Program-made: the position numbers and the translations under genes
Notes under the pieces: model-generated
Database searches by the model: none
What the model saw: the letters and a program-made list of their open reading frames with translations, nothing else
What the model was told of the DNA's origin: nothing
Shown: piece after piece, positions 13,601-25,382 of the stretch
How positions within the stretch are numbered: the first letter of the stretch is position 1
How the letters are laid out: the number at the start of each line of letters is the position of its first letter
NCBI RefSeq assembly: GCF_002994745.2
Contig: NC_037094.1
Span: 23,227,001-23,291,000, forward strand
Source: Rosa chinensis
Taxonomy: Eukaryota > Streptophyta > Magnoliopsida > Rosales > Rosaceae
Direction of reading: 5' to 3'
Length of the DNA: 64,000 nucleotides

Positions 13601-14226
13601 GTATCACGGATGCAAGACGCAAACTCATCCATAGCATTCGACCGGGCCTCATTACCACCATTTATTTCAGTAGTAAATCTAACAACATTAAAGTCTCCCA
13701 AAACAAGCCAAGGAACATTCCCATGGCTATTAGCAAAAGAGGATAAATTATTCCATAAGTTAGTGCGCTTGTTATCATCATTGGCTCCATAGATAAAGGA
13801 GACAAGAAAATCCTCATTACTGTCCAGAATAAGGACTCTGGAATGAACCACTTGGTCTGTTTCATCAATCACTGACACTTTAATGAAAAAAGGATTCCAA
13901 CCCACCCAAATTCTTCCAAGGTGATGGCTAAAATAGTTGTGAGAGAAATCCCAATTTCCAAACACAGAACGAGCAATTGAGTCAAAGTTTGAAGCTTAGA
14001 CTCTAGTTTCAACTAAACCAATAAGACGTAACTTATGAGAAGCAATAAAAATTTTCACACCCAACTGCTTAGAGTAACCATTAAGGCCTCTAACATTCCA
14101 ACAAGCAAGATTAATCATGAGAGCTAGAAGAGGTCTGTACCCGGGTAGATGTTTTACCCTTACCAGAGCCCTTGCGTTTAACCTTTTTCTTAGTAAGGAA
14201 CTTCTTATCAGGGAGCATATCAACAT
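10670..14226 (-). pseudogene. LINE ORF2: endonuclease-reverse transcriptase, multiply broken
   Basis: Read from 14226 downward. Endonuclease begins with a CWNVRGLN motif and GLVETRV, then an in-frame stop at about 13996, then GRIWVGWNP, GDFNVVRF and SDHCP blocks down to about 13200. Frameshifts near 13200 and 12445 separate the RT segments, which include KAPGPYGFNAFFFK, YRPISCCNTIYKIISK, AFIAGRRI and GLRQGDPLSPYLF. The catalytic FADDLFLF is still readable near 12060 between two open segments. The zinc-binding region (WLPSTTGKFSTASA ... ASFILWLA) lies at 10990-11150, with another frameshift near 11000. The intact protein would nick DNA and prime reverse transcription on it; this copy cannot. 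Confidence 0.9.
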
Positions 14227-14479
14227 TCTTCCCTATAATTTTCAGAGGCCACTGTGAAGTATCAGGCGAAGCCGTATTAACTAAGTTCGCCAAAAGAACA
14301 TCATCCTCTAAGTCAAGAGAGGCAAAGGCATTGCTAGTGCTAACACCACCAATGGTTGGGGAAGGAGTACATTGAACAGAGGTGGTGGCAGTTTGCTTAG
14401 GAACGGCTAAATTTCCCTTATCAATTTGATCATCTGAAACAGGACATGATAAAATAGGATCGGAAATGGAAGTATCAAC

Positions 14480-14820
14480 CTAGTCAGTAATCCCCACCAT
14501 AGTAGGGCCAAAGTTAGCCACACAAGAATCAATCATATTGAGAATCGGAGCAGAATCAACAAAATTATTACTCCTCTTGTTAGAGCTTATAGGCATATTC
14601 GAGCAGGCAGCAAGTTGAGAAACCAGAATTTTCTCAACCACCGATCGAGCGTAAGGGCATGAGGCCTCTGCATGACCAAAGACCTTGCACTTTAAGCACA
14701 TCTTAGGCCTCCACTGGTACTCAACTCTGATCTCAGCAACTACGGGATCACCATCATCACATCCAAGATTAAGAGCAAGGTCAAAAGTATTAACCAACTC
14801 TTCAGAAGCATTTACCTCAA
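14480..14820 (-). pseudogene. LINE ORF1 remnant with CCHC knuckle
   Basis: The open segment contains WRPKMCLKCKVFGHAEASCP, a CX2CX4HX4C knuckle of the type found in plant L1 ORF1 nucleic-acid-binding proteins. It lies upstream of ORF2 in element orientation. The N-terminal part is missing near the 5' truncation point, and downstream pieces at 14111-14293 are in other frames. Confidence 0.75.
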
Positions 14821-14839
14821 CACAAATGCGAGCCTACGA

Positions 14840-14908
14840 AATTCTTTTCCTACTCTCAGTAAGAGAATCAACATAAAGAGGTTTACCAATTCTTTTCCTA
14901 CTCTCAGC
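14840..14908. repeat. Short tandem duplication at the LINE 5' end
   Basis: AATTCTTTTCCTACTCTCAG occurs at about 14840 and again at about 14889, an offset of 49 bp, immediately before the TSD. It looks like a duplication made during insertion or 5' end repair. Confidence 0.7.
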
Positions 14909-14924
14909 AAGGCAAAAGCAGCTT
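14909..14924. other. LINE target-site duplication (5' side of LINE)
   Basis: AAGGCAAAAGCAGCTT, partner of 10346-10361. Confidence 0.9.
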
Positions 14925-15101
14925 GAAGACCACTGTAGCGCTACTCTTGAATGAAATTTTGGAAATACCTAATTTTACCCTCATGGACTAATAGTAATTA
15001 CGGCTCAACATTCCATTTCAACAATGTCTTCTCTCTCCATCCTGCCACAAAAATCTGCACCATTATCAACATGCTTTGCATCCACTTGTCTAGATTCTGT
15101 G

Positions 15102-15248
15102 AGAGCAAGTTCACCCGTTGAGGTCACTGGGTCAGATACTGTTCACTCTGGGTCACTCTATGTCACTTTGGAGGTCAAGAAACTGACCCAGAAAGTGACC
15201 AAATGTGAATAGTGTTTGACCCATGACCTCAACGGGTGAACTTGCTCT
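15102..15248. mobile_element. Fold-back MITE, 147 bp
   Basis: Perfect 25 bp terminal inverted repeats (15102-15126 and 15224-15248; they begin AGAGCAAGTTCACC). The middle is also largely self-complementary, so the whole element folds into one hairpin. No coding capacity. If the first A is taken as flank, a 3 bp TGA direct repeat surrounds it. Superfamily is not certain. Confidence 0.85.
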
Positions 15249-15326
15249 GATTTAACATATTATTGATCAGCATTTAATCAAATAAGCTCAAAACTGAGCT
15301 AACGAAAGCCAAAACTACCACCACAC

Positions 15327-15907
15327 TAGGGATGGCAATGGGGCGGGTTGGGGATGGGGATCACAATACCATCCCCATCCCCGAGGTAATTCTCCACCCC
15401 CATCCCCGCCCCAATCCCCAATAAAAATATATTGGGAATTCCCCGTCCCCATCCCCACTGGGGACGAAGCCTCCAAACCCACCCCAAATCCCCAATAAGA
15501 ATTTAAAAAATAGAATAAATTTTTTCTCATATTGCATTTTTTAAAATCAAAATCTACAACAAGTAAAATTAAAACATAATTAAATTCATAAATCATAATT
15601 TAGTGAGTGCAAAAGTCAAACACTATTAAAGTAAAAGTGTAGCCATAAAAGTAAAGTAGTAAATGTATATATTTGTAATTTATATTATAATATATATATA
15701 TATATATATATAAATTACATATATGTATATATCATTGGGGCGGGTTTGGGGATGGAGATCATAATACCATCCCTGCCCCATCCCCGATCTTAGATAGCGG
15801 GGATTGGGGATCCCCATCCCCATTCCCCATTTATCCCCGAATTCTCCCCCCATTAGGGGCGGGTATCCAATGGAGCTCCGCCCCGTTGGGGATTTTTGCC
15901 ATCTCTA
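15327..15907. mobile_element. hAT-type MITE, 581 bp
   Basis: A perfect 8 bp TSD, CACCACAC, flanks the segment. Termini are TAGGGATGGCAA and the inverse of TAGAGATGGCAA (11 of 12), followed by G/C-rich subterminal blocks. A block starting GGGGCGGGTT at about 15341 is repeated near 15737. A (TA)n run lies near 15690-15712. 8 bp TSDs with TA-G termini are characteristic of hAT elements. No transposase; non-autonomous. Confidence 0.92.
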
Positions 15908-16131
15908 CACCACACACGATGTAATTCACGGTGGCTGTACAAACCCAAATAATTAATCTTCGATACTTAACCAAAATAAAATAACTAATCATGCCAAGAC
16001 GTAGAGCACAACGAAAGGATCACATTTCATACCTCATGCATCACAATAGTTGCCAGAGTCTCCAAAAATTGCCGAAAATATGCCAAAAAGCCCTAAGCTT
16101 TCGAGCTTCATTCTATTCCCTCTATGAGTTC
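15908..16131. other. Spacer between hAT MITE and solo LTR X-A
   Basis: No gene, terminal repeat or motif seen. By the X-A TSD (AGTTC at 16127-16131 and AGTTG at 45568-45572) this DNA was once contiguous with 45568 onward, where a chromovirus-type LTR end and PBS may lie, so it may be part of that older LTR. Confidence 0.4.
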
Positions 16132-16624
16132 TGGTTCGCTATAAACAAGCCTGCAATTTAACCTTGCAAGATGTGGTCATTAGCAATATAGATTAAGTAA
16201 GGATCATTTGATACTAGAGATTGAGGGTTTACAAATTTAACACGTAAATTAAACAAAATAAACTAAACTATTAAACTAAAATACAAAAACAAAAGAAAAA
16301 AAGGCAGAATAGGGGGTCAATGCAAAGAAAGAAATAAAAACGAAATTAAAGAAGAGATTTAAAATCGCAGAAAAAGAGAGAAGAAGTTATTTTTGGACTT
16401 TCGCAATCAATGATAAAAAAGTTAGAAGCTCAAAGATCGATCCACCACTAATTACTATCAAAACGAGTTATTCATCCTAATTTCAATTACTAAGTTTACA
16501 AAAAAGAAATCAATCAATAAATAAGTTTACACAAACAATGTCATTATTTTACTTCCTTTAATTATTTAGTCTACATGAATGCATCATAACCAAGCTTATC
16601 AAATATGCAATTAAGGTATATAAT
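16132..16624 (-). repeat. Solo LTR X-A, distal part (split by Tat1)
   Basis: This segment joined to 43578-45567 aligns by eye with the reverse complement of X-B (47219-49336), for example along blocks near GCAATATAGA and TCAATTACTAAG. It is the 3' end of an X-family LTR in minus orientation, ending at 16132 with a degraded TATCA. Flanking AGTTC/AGTTG gives a 4 of 5 TSD for the whole LTR, so it is a solo LTR. Confidence 0.8.
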
Positions 16625-17140
16625 TGTACATACATGACTTCTGTCGGCCATAATCAGCACTCATATAAGACCATATCACTTTGTCGGATTGGCCTTAGCG
16701 GTGTGACCTTCGGGAACACAGCAAGCCAACCTTTACCAACAAACTAGGTCCAGTCCGAAACATGCCTCGATGCACCGACACGCGCCACCCAAAGTCATCT
16801 CCACAGAAAGGACCAAAAGTCATCAGACTGAAGCATATTAGTCCCACATCAAAAATAAGAGTGAGGCAACTCACTATTCCATCTATAAAAGGTCCATTCA
16901 TCTCTCTTCATTCATTACACATTTTATTACTACAAACTGCTACTTTGTCAACATAAATACATTGTCTAATTTTAGCATCGGAGGAGTGAAGACCGCCAAC
17001 CGTGGTCTCTCCTCTTGACACCTTTGTATTTCTTTTGAAAGATAGCGAAACTTCGCAAACCCAGTACATATCTGGAGATTGGACCCTCGTCCTAGTTACC
17101 GGAAGCCGACACGTAGGTGGCAGTATTCTGAGCATTAACA
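16625..17140 (+). repeat. Tat1 5' LTR
   Basis: Starts TGTACATACATGAC, ends GAGCATTAACA, 516 bp; matches 43058-43572. A TATA box, TATAAAAGG, lies at 16884-16892. Confidence 0.93.
16884..16892 (+). promoter_or_regulatory. TATA box in Tat1 5' LTR
   Basis: TATAAAAGG, conserved at the same place in the 3' LTR (43317-43325). Confidence 0.7.
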
Positions 17141-17142
17141 AT

Positions 17143-17160
17143 TGGCGCCGTCTGTGGGAA
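17143..17160 (+). other. Tat1 primer binding site
   Basis: TGGCGCCGTCTGTGGGAA two bases after the 5' LTR, the PBS form commonly found in plant Tat elements. Confidence 0.85.
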
Positions 17161-17198
17161 TTTCTTTTGAACTAAAAGTCATTTCCTTGTAATCTACC

Positions 17199-18674
17199 AT
17201 GGCTAGCGGTAGCGACAATGATGTTAAAGATCAGACAAACCAATCCGTCAACCCTCAGCCACAAACCCTGCCAATCCAACAACCACCGTTAATCACGAAT
17301 TGTTCACTATACCAATCAACACCGACGGTCAAACCCTCGAGGTACCCCTAACACAATCTGCCATGGAGAACCAAACTGGCACCAGCCGCCAAGCGCTAGG
17401 CCGAGATCTTGCCACCATGTTGGAGTTGGCTTTGGCAGATTTACACAAAGCAAACAGAGAGCGAGAAAAAGAACGAAAGGAGAAGGTGGAAGCTCAAAAT
17501 CAAGTAGCGACACTATTGTCAAAATTTGACCAGCTAAAGAAGGCAGTAGGAACAAGTGCACATCTGGCTCAAAGCGAACACTAGCAAAGCGCAAGACTCA
17601 GCCCAAACACAAGGACAAGAGCAGCGCTAATACCAGTAATCCCAATGGGTGTCGTTTTGAATCCACTTGAACTGGCGGGATTAGGGCCAGCGCCACCGCC
17701 ACAATTAATACAGGAGCAGGTAGCAGACTCACAGCCGCATTACAATAACTCGTTCAGTGCAGGCCAGTAGAGGGGAACGGGAAACATACCAGCCCCCTGA
17801 CAACAAATGTTAGTATCAAATCAGCCTCTCCACAGGCCTATTGTTAATGCCACCACCCTGATCCTCGAAAAAATGCGGGAACTAGAAGAAAGGTTATTAG
17901 AGCTGAAACAGGCACTATACCGCCAACTCAGAATCCACTCTTTGTTGCACAACCAGGCCCATTTACCGCTAGAATTTTGCAAACCGTCAGGCCCACATAT
18001 GCAAAAACTCCTATGATCGCCCAATTTGGTGGACCAACAGATCCATTCGTGCACATGGACATGTTTAAAAAGGTAATCAACAACAAAGGGTTCGATGACA
18101 TAACTCTTTGTCACCTATTCAGCAAAACGTTGGATGGCGAGGCAACGAGTTGGTTTTTTGAATGCCCCCAGGCTCCATGGACTCATTCTCAACTCTGTCA
18201 AATGCATTTCTGTCACGATTCATCCTCACGACGGACGAATATCACAACTCAAGTCAACTGTTCAGTGTCAACCAAGGTACTGATGAGTCATTAAAGGCAT
18301 TTGTCACAAGGTGGAGAACCGCCACACCAAGATGTCCGGATCTAGACAAAACAATTCAACAATATCACAACAAAGGCAGCAGATCTTTTCACTATGATCG
18401 CAGCAACACCCGTGATAACAGCAACAATAAGCCCACCACCAACACTAAAAAATTTGAGGTTTTCACAGTCCTGACGGCATCATATGAAGAAATCTATGAT
18501 CAATGCAAGGATCACATCCCGCCACTACCCCCAAGAAAATATCCTAGGGTAGGAAAGCCCAGAAACACCGGAAAATGGTGCAAGCACCATGAAGATAGCG
18601 ACCATAACACCAATGATTACAATGCCCTCAAGACCGCAATCGAGTCATTGTACCGTGACGGAAAGTTAGAGTAG
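17199..18674 (+). pseudogene. Tat1 gag, broken
   Basis: Starts at ATG 17199, about 40 bp after the PBS. A coiled-coil-like segment (ADLHKANREREKERKEK) is followed by the conserved retrotransposon gag core (GGPTDPFVHMDMF ... FSKTLDGEATSWFF ... FSVNQGTDESLKAF) across 17977-18330. The late part has CKHHEDSDHNTNDY near 18580, a Tat-type zinc-binding motif. Several stops and frame changes (17584, 18016, 18294) break it. It is the particle protein of the element. Confidence 0.85.
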
Positions 18675-18719
18675 TACAAGGTCCGGCAACCGCCATCTGT
18701 TGTCACCAACATCGAACCA

Positions 18720-19310
18720 ATGCGGCGGATCAACACCATTGACGGTGGTGCTTTTATAGGCAACTTATCACAAAGGGCAAGAAAGCGTTATGAGTGCGCT
18801 AAGCACCCAAAAGAGGTATGCAACATCCGCTACGATCGTTCCACCAAAATGGACAAAACTGGTTGGGAGCCAATCATTTTCTCTGAAGAGGAGGAGCGAG
18901 GTATTCATTCACCCCATGACGACCCATTTCTGGTGGATGTAACCCTCGACAAAAGGTCTGTCGGACGAGTACTGATAGACAGCGGGTCTGCCGTTAACGT
19001 CATATTTAACAGCTGCTACAAAAAACTACAGCTCAACAGAAAGCTCCTGCAAGACCACGAGCCGCTACTTAGTTTCTCCGGAGTCGTGACTCAACCCCTG
19101 GGGTTTGATTACATGCGCCTATCTATTGGGACAGCCCCATGTACAGCGGAGGTACACACCGAGTTCATTGTGGTGGATTGCTTCAGCTTATACAACGCCA
19201 TTATCGGTCGCCCCGCCCTCAACAAGCTCAAGTGTATCATCGCTGGATACATGCTACTTATGAAGTTCCCCACCCACAACGGCACCAGATCTGTCAGGGG
19301 AAGCCAGTGA
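18720..19310 (+). pseudogene. Tat1 aspartic protease region
   Basis: An open segment of 196 residues with the retroviral-type active site VLIDSGSAVNVIF near 18970-19005 and a later YNAIIGRPALN block, both typical of gypsy proteases. It stops at 19310 and pol resumes in another frame. The catalytic triplet DSG itself is intact. Confidence 0.88.
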
Positions 19311-19334
19311 GTTGCACGAGAATTTTACTCAACA

Positions 19335-20790
19335 ATGGTGGCAAGATCAAGAAGCCGCCATGAAATCTTAACGGTAGCTAACACACCACAGTTGAAGGAC
19401 AAAATTGGTGACCCCAGGGATGATGAGAAAAAATACTTCAAGAAAGAGCCCATCAACCAAGAAATGTCGCTCCACGTTGTAAGCATCTCCGACGAGCACT
19501 TAGAAAGAATAGTGCTCATTGGAGCCCTACTCTCCCCTGAGATAGCGGCAGAACTCACTCAGTTTCTAAGGGAGAATGCCGCAGTCTTCATGTGGTCATA
19601 TGCTGGCATGCCAGGAATCTCTCCTGACATAATTACATACAAGCTCAGCGTCAAGCCATCCTTCTACCCTGTCAAATAGAAGTGACCGGCCTTTGACGAA
19701 GAAATATATCGGGCCATCAGGGAAGAAGTAACCAAGTTGCAAGATATAGATTTCATCCGCCAAGTTAATTACCCATAATGGATTTCCAACGTGGTGAGAT
19801 GGTAAAGAAGCCCAACGAGAAGTGGCAGATGTGTGTTGATTTCAAAGGCCTGAATAAGGCATGCCCCAAGGACAGCTTCCCGTTACCTCACATCGACCAA
19901 TTGATTGGCCCCACAGCAGGTCACTAACTACTTAGCATGATGGATGCCTTCTCTGGCTACAACTAGATAAAGATGCACCCTGGACCAGGAGTGTACAACG
20001 TTCACAACTGACAAAGGCTTGTACTGTTACAATGTCATGCCATTCGGCCTCAAGAATGCCGGAGCAACATACCAACGGTTGATGAACGCAATGTTTGCGG
20101 AACACTTAGGAAAGATCATTGAAGTGTATGTTGACGACATGCTCGTCAAAAGTATAAAAGCTGGCAGTCATGTGGCCAACCTCTACATCATATTCGCCAC
20201 ACTGTTAGCATATGACATGCGTCTAAACCCGAAAAAATGCTTCTTTGGAGTCACCGCCAACAAACTCCTTGGGTACATCGTCAGCGAGCGGGGAATCGAG
20301 GCCAACCCCGACAAGATACCAGCATTCATAAATATGAAATCTTCGGAGAAGAAGGTTGACGTACAGAGCTTGCAGGGAAAGTTAATGGTACTTTCTCAAT
20401 TCATCTCCAGGCTCACAAATAAATGCCTACCATTCTTCAAGGCAATAAAGTGATCACATTGCAAGGTAGTAGATTGGACTCCTGATTGTGAATTGGCATT
20501 TCAAGGTCTCAAGGAATACCTGGCCTCTGTCCCACTACTTTCAGCCTCAGTACAAGGTGAAATACTCTACGTACATATACTTGGCGGTATCCAAGTCAGC
20601 TATCAGCTGCGCCATCATACGCAGAGAAGCAACGAAAGAACTCCCGGTATTCTATGCAGGCAGAGGCATGAATGGAGCGAAAACCAGGTACCCACCACTT
20701 GAACAGCTAGTGCTAGAACTTATAATGGCCGCTAGAAGGTTGCGCCAATACTTTCAAGCACATAAAATCCATGTCCTCACAAACCAATAG
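19335..20790 (+). pseudogene. Tat1 reverse transcriptase and RNase H, broken
   Basis: Blocks in order: VFMWSYAGMPGISPDI (RT entry), KWQMCVDFKGLNKACPKDSFPLP read across several stops near 19800-19890, MPFGLKNAGATYQRLMN near 20040, the catalytic YVDDMLVKS near 20130, and LGYIVSERGIEANPDK. RNase H follows from about 20490 with CAIIRREATKELPVFY and YPPLEQLVLELI. At least four stops interrupt it (for example 19677, about 19780, about 19925, 20451). Confidence 0.88.
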
Positions 20791-20957
20791 CTAAAGCAAA
20801 TGCTGCAGAGCCCTGAACACTCAGGACGCCTTAACAAGTGGGTGATAGAACTCAGCGAGTTTGACATCGACTACAAGCCAAGAACCGCCATCAGAGGATA
20901 AGTTGTTGCCGACTTCATAGCAGAGCTAATGGACAACAACCAGAGCAAACAACTGAT

Positions 20958-21275
20958 ATGATACCGACAGTCAACACTCAACAGCCTGAAGCCATGCAAA
21001 CTGAGACACCGTCAAAATGGAATCTCTTTGTAGATGGCTCGGCCTGCGCCAAAGCATGCGGCGCCGACATCATCCTCACAGGACCAAGGGAACTTAACGT
21101 GGAGTACACCCTTAAGTTCAACTTCAAAGCCTCCAACAACATGGCAGAATATGAAGCACTTATCGCAAGATTGCTATTAGCCATTAACTGTGGAGCAGAA
21201 AATGTTGACATCTTCAGTGACTCACAACTAGTGGTCAACCAAGTCAATGACACATTTAAGGTCAAAGACAAATAA
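20958..21275 (+). pseudogene. Tat1 archaeal-type second RNase H (aRNH)
   Basis: WNLFVDGSACAKACGADIIL, NNMAEYEALIARLLLAI and IFSDSQLVVNQV form the D-E-D pattern of the extra RNase H found in Tat elements between RNase H and integrase. A stop at 21273 ends the segment; the same frame continues to about 21575. Confidence 0.85.
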
Positions 21276-22717
21276 TTGGCGGCATACTTAGGTTACGCCA
21301 AGACCTTGCTAGGCAAGTTTAGTTTCTTCAACATCACACAAATACCTAGAGAAAAGAACGTCAAAGCAGACTCCCTGGCACGTTTAGCAATAGCTCAACC
21401 ACACCAAAGCCCAACCGACACTCGGGTGGAAACTCACGACAAGCCTAGCATCACAAAACCCCTAGTGGAAATCTACACAATTGAGGTAAGCCCAAGCTGG
21501 ATGGAAGAGATACTGAAATACAAGCGTGACGGCACACTACCATCTGACAAGGTTGAGGCAAGACGACTAGTGTGAAGAGCGACATGCTACAACATCCAAA
21601 ATGGCAAGCTCTACCGCCAAGGATTCACACATCCCAACCTGAAATGTTTGACGCTGGAAGAAGGAAGACAAGTCTTAGCAAAAATACATGCTAGAGAATG
21701 CGGCAAACACTCAGGCGCTAGGTCACTCGAAAACCGCACCATGCGCCAGGGATATTTTTGGCCATCATTAGGGGATGACGCTAAGGAAATATCGCGATCA
21801 TGCCACAAGTGCCAACAATATGCAGACCTCCCACATGCACAAGCAGAACCTCTATCCATCATCATCACACCATGGATCCACTCCACATGTGGACTGGACA
21901 TTGTCGGAAAGTTGCCTACCGCTAAGGGTGAATTCAAGTATATAATTGTGGCCATCGATTACGACAGCAAGTGGATCGAGGCTGAACCATTAATGGTCAT
22001 TACAACAGCTAAGGTCCAGTATTTCCTCTGGAAAAACATCTACTGCCGATATGGAGTTCCCGACACAATCATCACCGATAACGGAACACAATTCAACAAT
22101 GACGAGCTCATCACCTTCAACACCAACCTAGGCACCAAGATGCGTTTTGCCTCTATAGCGCATTCCCAAACTAATGGCCAAGTTGAGGTCGCCAACAAAA
22201 TCATCAAGAAGTTGCTTAAGAAGAAGTTGGAGGAAAAGATAGGTTTATGGGCTGAAAAGCTCCTGGAAGTTATTTGGGCCATCAGGACAACGCTAACATC
22301 TGCCAATGGTTAGACCCCTTTCTGCATGATGTTCGACACAGAGGTAGTCCTCCCCATTGAGGTAACCCAACCAACAGCTAGGATTGATGAGTACGACGCC
22401 ACAACAAACGTTGCCAGCGTCAACCTCGACAAAGACCTATTAGAAGAAAAACGAGACAAAGCACACCTACACAACTTGCAAAACAAGTAGCGGGTGTCCC
22501 TTTTTACAACAATCGTGTGAAGGCCAGGAACCTTCAACTTGGAGATTGGGTAATGAAGGAAGTCATACCACCGCCAAAAGCACTCCGCCCAACTAGGGAA
22601 GGACCTTACCAAATAGTACAAGTAGTAAGCCCTGACACATTCTACTTAAAAAACAAGGAAGGCGTCACATCCAATCATCCTTGGAACACTCAACATCTCC
22701 GCTACTACTACAAGTAG
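21276..22717 (+). pseudogene. Tat1 integrase, broken
   Basis: The zinc-binding region (HARECGKHSGARS ... CHKCQQYAD) lies at 21690-21830. The catalytic core has DIVGKLPTAKGEFKYIIVAI, then ITDNGTQFNN, then NGQVEVANKII, supplying the D, D and E residues. The C-terminal part (LGDWVMKEV ... GPYQIV ... NHPWNTQHLRYYYK) ends at 22717. Stops near 21575, 22311 and about 22488 break it. Confidence 0.88.
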
Positions 22718-23018
22718 TGTGACAACATGCCCACGAGCATCTTCACTTAGCTAAACTTTGCAAAGCTTAGCTAAGAAAAGCTACCCTACGGGTACACATT
22801 TTTTTGTAAAGTACTGGTTCTATCCAGTCATCAAATGAAACAAGGAATTATTCAAACCATTATCCCACACATGCAAAAAAAAAAAAAAGTCTGGCCAAGC
22901 CAACACCTTTCGCCCATAACAAAGGCAAAGGCGATATATGTGCAATTAGCGGACCAATCTTAATTCCTCTCATGTTCCATTGACATACAAAAATACGTCT
23001 TCCGACATGAAAAACTTA
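22718..23018. other. Tat1 spacer between pol and antisense ORF
   Basis: Non-coding element sequence with an oligo(A) run near 22875-22888. No separate gene seen. Confidence 0.6.
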
Positions 23019-23322
23019 GGATTAATTTCAGTTTAGTACCCTGTGGTTTAGGGGTAACATCATGTTAGTCCCTGCTATTTCAATTTGATCAGCAACACCC
23101 CTGTGCTTTCAATTTCAATCAGCTGTGCCCAAATTTTACTATTCCTTCCAAATTTTACTTTGTCAATCCAGTCAAAGTTAACGTTCAAATTGGACGGAAT
23201 AGTAAAATTTGGGCACGGCTGATTGAAATTGAAAGCACAGGGTTGTTGCTGATCAAATTGAAAGAGCAGGGACTGACATGTTGTTACCCCCAAACCACAG
23301 GGTACTAAACTGAAATTTATCC
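23019..23322. mobile_element. Mutator-type fold-back MITE, 304 bp
   Basis: Nearly the whole element is an inverted repeat. Ends begin GGATTAATTTCAGTTTAG and GGATAAATTTCAGTTTAG, followed by the paired TACCCTGTGGTTT blocks. Flanks AAAAACTTA (23010-23018) and AAAAACATA (23323-23331) form a 9 bp TSD with one mismatch, the Mutator length. No coding capacity. Confidence 0.88.
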
Positions 23323-23476
23323 AAAAACATAGCGGATGAAAACTTTCACCGTGCGCACATAAATGACAAACAAACATCACATTGCAAAAGAAAAAGTTGG
23401 GACTCTCCAACCAAAGGTGTTCATACATTTCAACACACAAGGCTTACACTGCCACAATTCAAAAAAAAAAAAATGC

Positions 23477-25382
23477 TTAACGTTGGCAACTATATTCCTG
23501 TGCAATCTCGTCAACACGCGGGGAGGAACCCGAAACACTACCACCACCACTGCGCTTTTGAACAGGTTGATGGATAGTTTTCTTCCTCTTATCAGACTTG
23601 CTTGTCGGCGTCGGAGTCTCAGGGTTACCGTCGGACCTCACATCGTCTCCCTCAAAAGAACCACTCCATTCACCACCATCAGAGGACTCGGCTTCTAAGG
23701 AATCATCGTCCTTGGAACTCTCTGCCACCTCAGTGTCATTGCTGACAGGGGTACTTGATGGAGCTCGATTCGTGACAATCTTGTCAGAATTCAGATACCC
23801 TTTCTGCTGAAGCTCCTTAAAGTTGGTAGCGGCACCTTGCTTCCCGACATTTGTTAGAAGCTCCTTAAAATCCGCCAATTGCTTGAAGGCTTCCACTGCT
23901 TCGAACCTAACCTTCATTTTCTCATCTTCTGCCATCTTCGCCAGCTCCTTGCGCCTGGTAGACTGAAGATCCGCCGACTCCTTCTCCTTGGCGATAAACG
24001 CCTCTTGTAGCTAGGCGACGGTATCCTTTCTCTCAGTTTTCTCCTTCTTCAGAGCTGCCAATTCGGCGTTCAGGTTGGACATAGTAGCGGTATCGGTGAT
24101 GGTCTTGTCAACCGCACGCTTGAACTTTTCCTTCACATCAAGGAGCGCACCGTCGAGTTTAGCCGAATCGAGTTGCATTTGAAGAAGTTCTGCCTTCAAT
24201 CTACGCTCCTCCGACAAACCCTGGTGGAGATAAAGCTCGTGGGCACCTTTCAAAATTTAGTCCAGGGATGTCTCCAACTTCAACGCTGCCACAGGGCGGG
24301 GAACTCTCCCCTCACCGCCAAAACCAAGGCACTAAAACCCCTTGTACAGAAAACCCTGTTGTCCAGCAGGCGCAACCTATACCAATCCAACGACAGGATT
24401 GTTGGAGACAAACCCACCTCCCCCGAAACCCTTTTGGCCAACATCCATGTGCTTCCCGACAACCTTTATTTTCTTCGCGGCGGAGGCGCCAATTTTCCTC
24501 TTCTGAAGGACAGCGAATCGCCCCTCAGATTGACCAACGACGCTCCCATCAAAGCCCAAACCCTCGGCAATTCCCCCACTAGCATCTTTCCCGCCATCAT
24601 TTTTCTTCTCTTCTCCCTCTCAACATCCTTCTTTGCCCCCATTACAAAATCTTCACCCGCCACATCCGGCTCTCTGACAACGGTTGTAGTCTTCTCCTGA
24701 GACTTGCCAGCAGGAAACTCTAGAACAAGTCCAGTCTCTTCATTTTCTTGTTCACCCTCATCCGCCATATCTTTCTCTTTGCCACCTGTTTTCTTCTTCT
24801 TCAAATTTTTGCCTCTGCTTTCGTCGTCACCACCCTTATCTTCGGATTGACGGTCTGCTTCGGCACCTTGGCAGCCTCATCAATCATGAAATTGACGTAG
24901 TCTTTGATACAACCAAGATCCGCCATCGCTTTCTTCAGAACTTCGTCGGTCCTCTTGTTCGTTTGGATTACCGCTTAAAAAAAAAAGTTAATCATAATTC
25001 AGGTAATGACAACAACATAAAAAGTGTACACAGATCCAATGACATGTATCACTTACTAGCCAAGCGAGTAAGCAGCGACCAATGTGATAGAACACGGAGA
25101 TCAAGACAATTCTTGTTTGTTCAACAGTAGTGCACACGACACACCTGCTGTTGTTCAGTATCCGTCAACTTCGGCCTCCATCCCTCTAAAAACACAAATA
25201 AAATATCACATAACGGGACAACCACAATGATCGAGTGACAGAGTCAACAAACAAAAATAAAAGGAACACTCAGTAGAAAGTCGAGTCTCAAGCAAGCAGA
25301 CAACCTTTTATCGCTTGAAACTTCGACGAAATCCTGAATCGCGGAGCCTTTGCCCCTGTTGGCCTTGTGTCTTGTTCCCAGT
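23477..25382 (-). pseudogene. Tat1 antisense ORF, C-terminal exons
   Basis: Minus-strand open pieces at 23477-23935, 24011-24253 and 24466-24804 encode acidic, Ser/Glu/Lys-rich and coiled-coil-like protein (for example KMKVRFEAVEAFKQLADFK), with an intron-like stretch at about 24975-25180 (acceptor TTTTTTAAG before CGGTAATCC on the minus strand). This is the position and strand of the antisense ORF known in Tat elements. The central domain is absent because element U interrupts at 25383. Its function in the family is unknown. Confidence 0.65.

Larger units (their letters stand above)
10362..14908 (-). mobile_element. L1-type LINE retrotransposon, decayed
   Basis: Bounded by a 16 bp TSD (one mismatch), with a poly(A) tail on the minus strand (plus-strand T run at about 10362-10372) and a plant-L1-like end, CTCATTTATTTACC. 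On the minus strand, ORF1 remnants with a zinc knuckle come first, then ORF2 with endonuclease, reverse transcriptase and a C-terminal zinc-binding region. Length is about 4.5 kb, shorter than complete plant L1s, and the start of ORF1 is missing, so it is 5'-truncated or internally deleted. It inserted into a short AT-rich host context that is not coding. Confidence 0.9.

Noticed and set aside
14925..15101. Host gene between LINE and MITE
   Set aside because: The short plus-strand frame at 15024-15212 runs into the MITE hairpin and shows no conserved motif.
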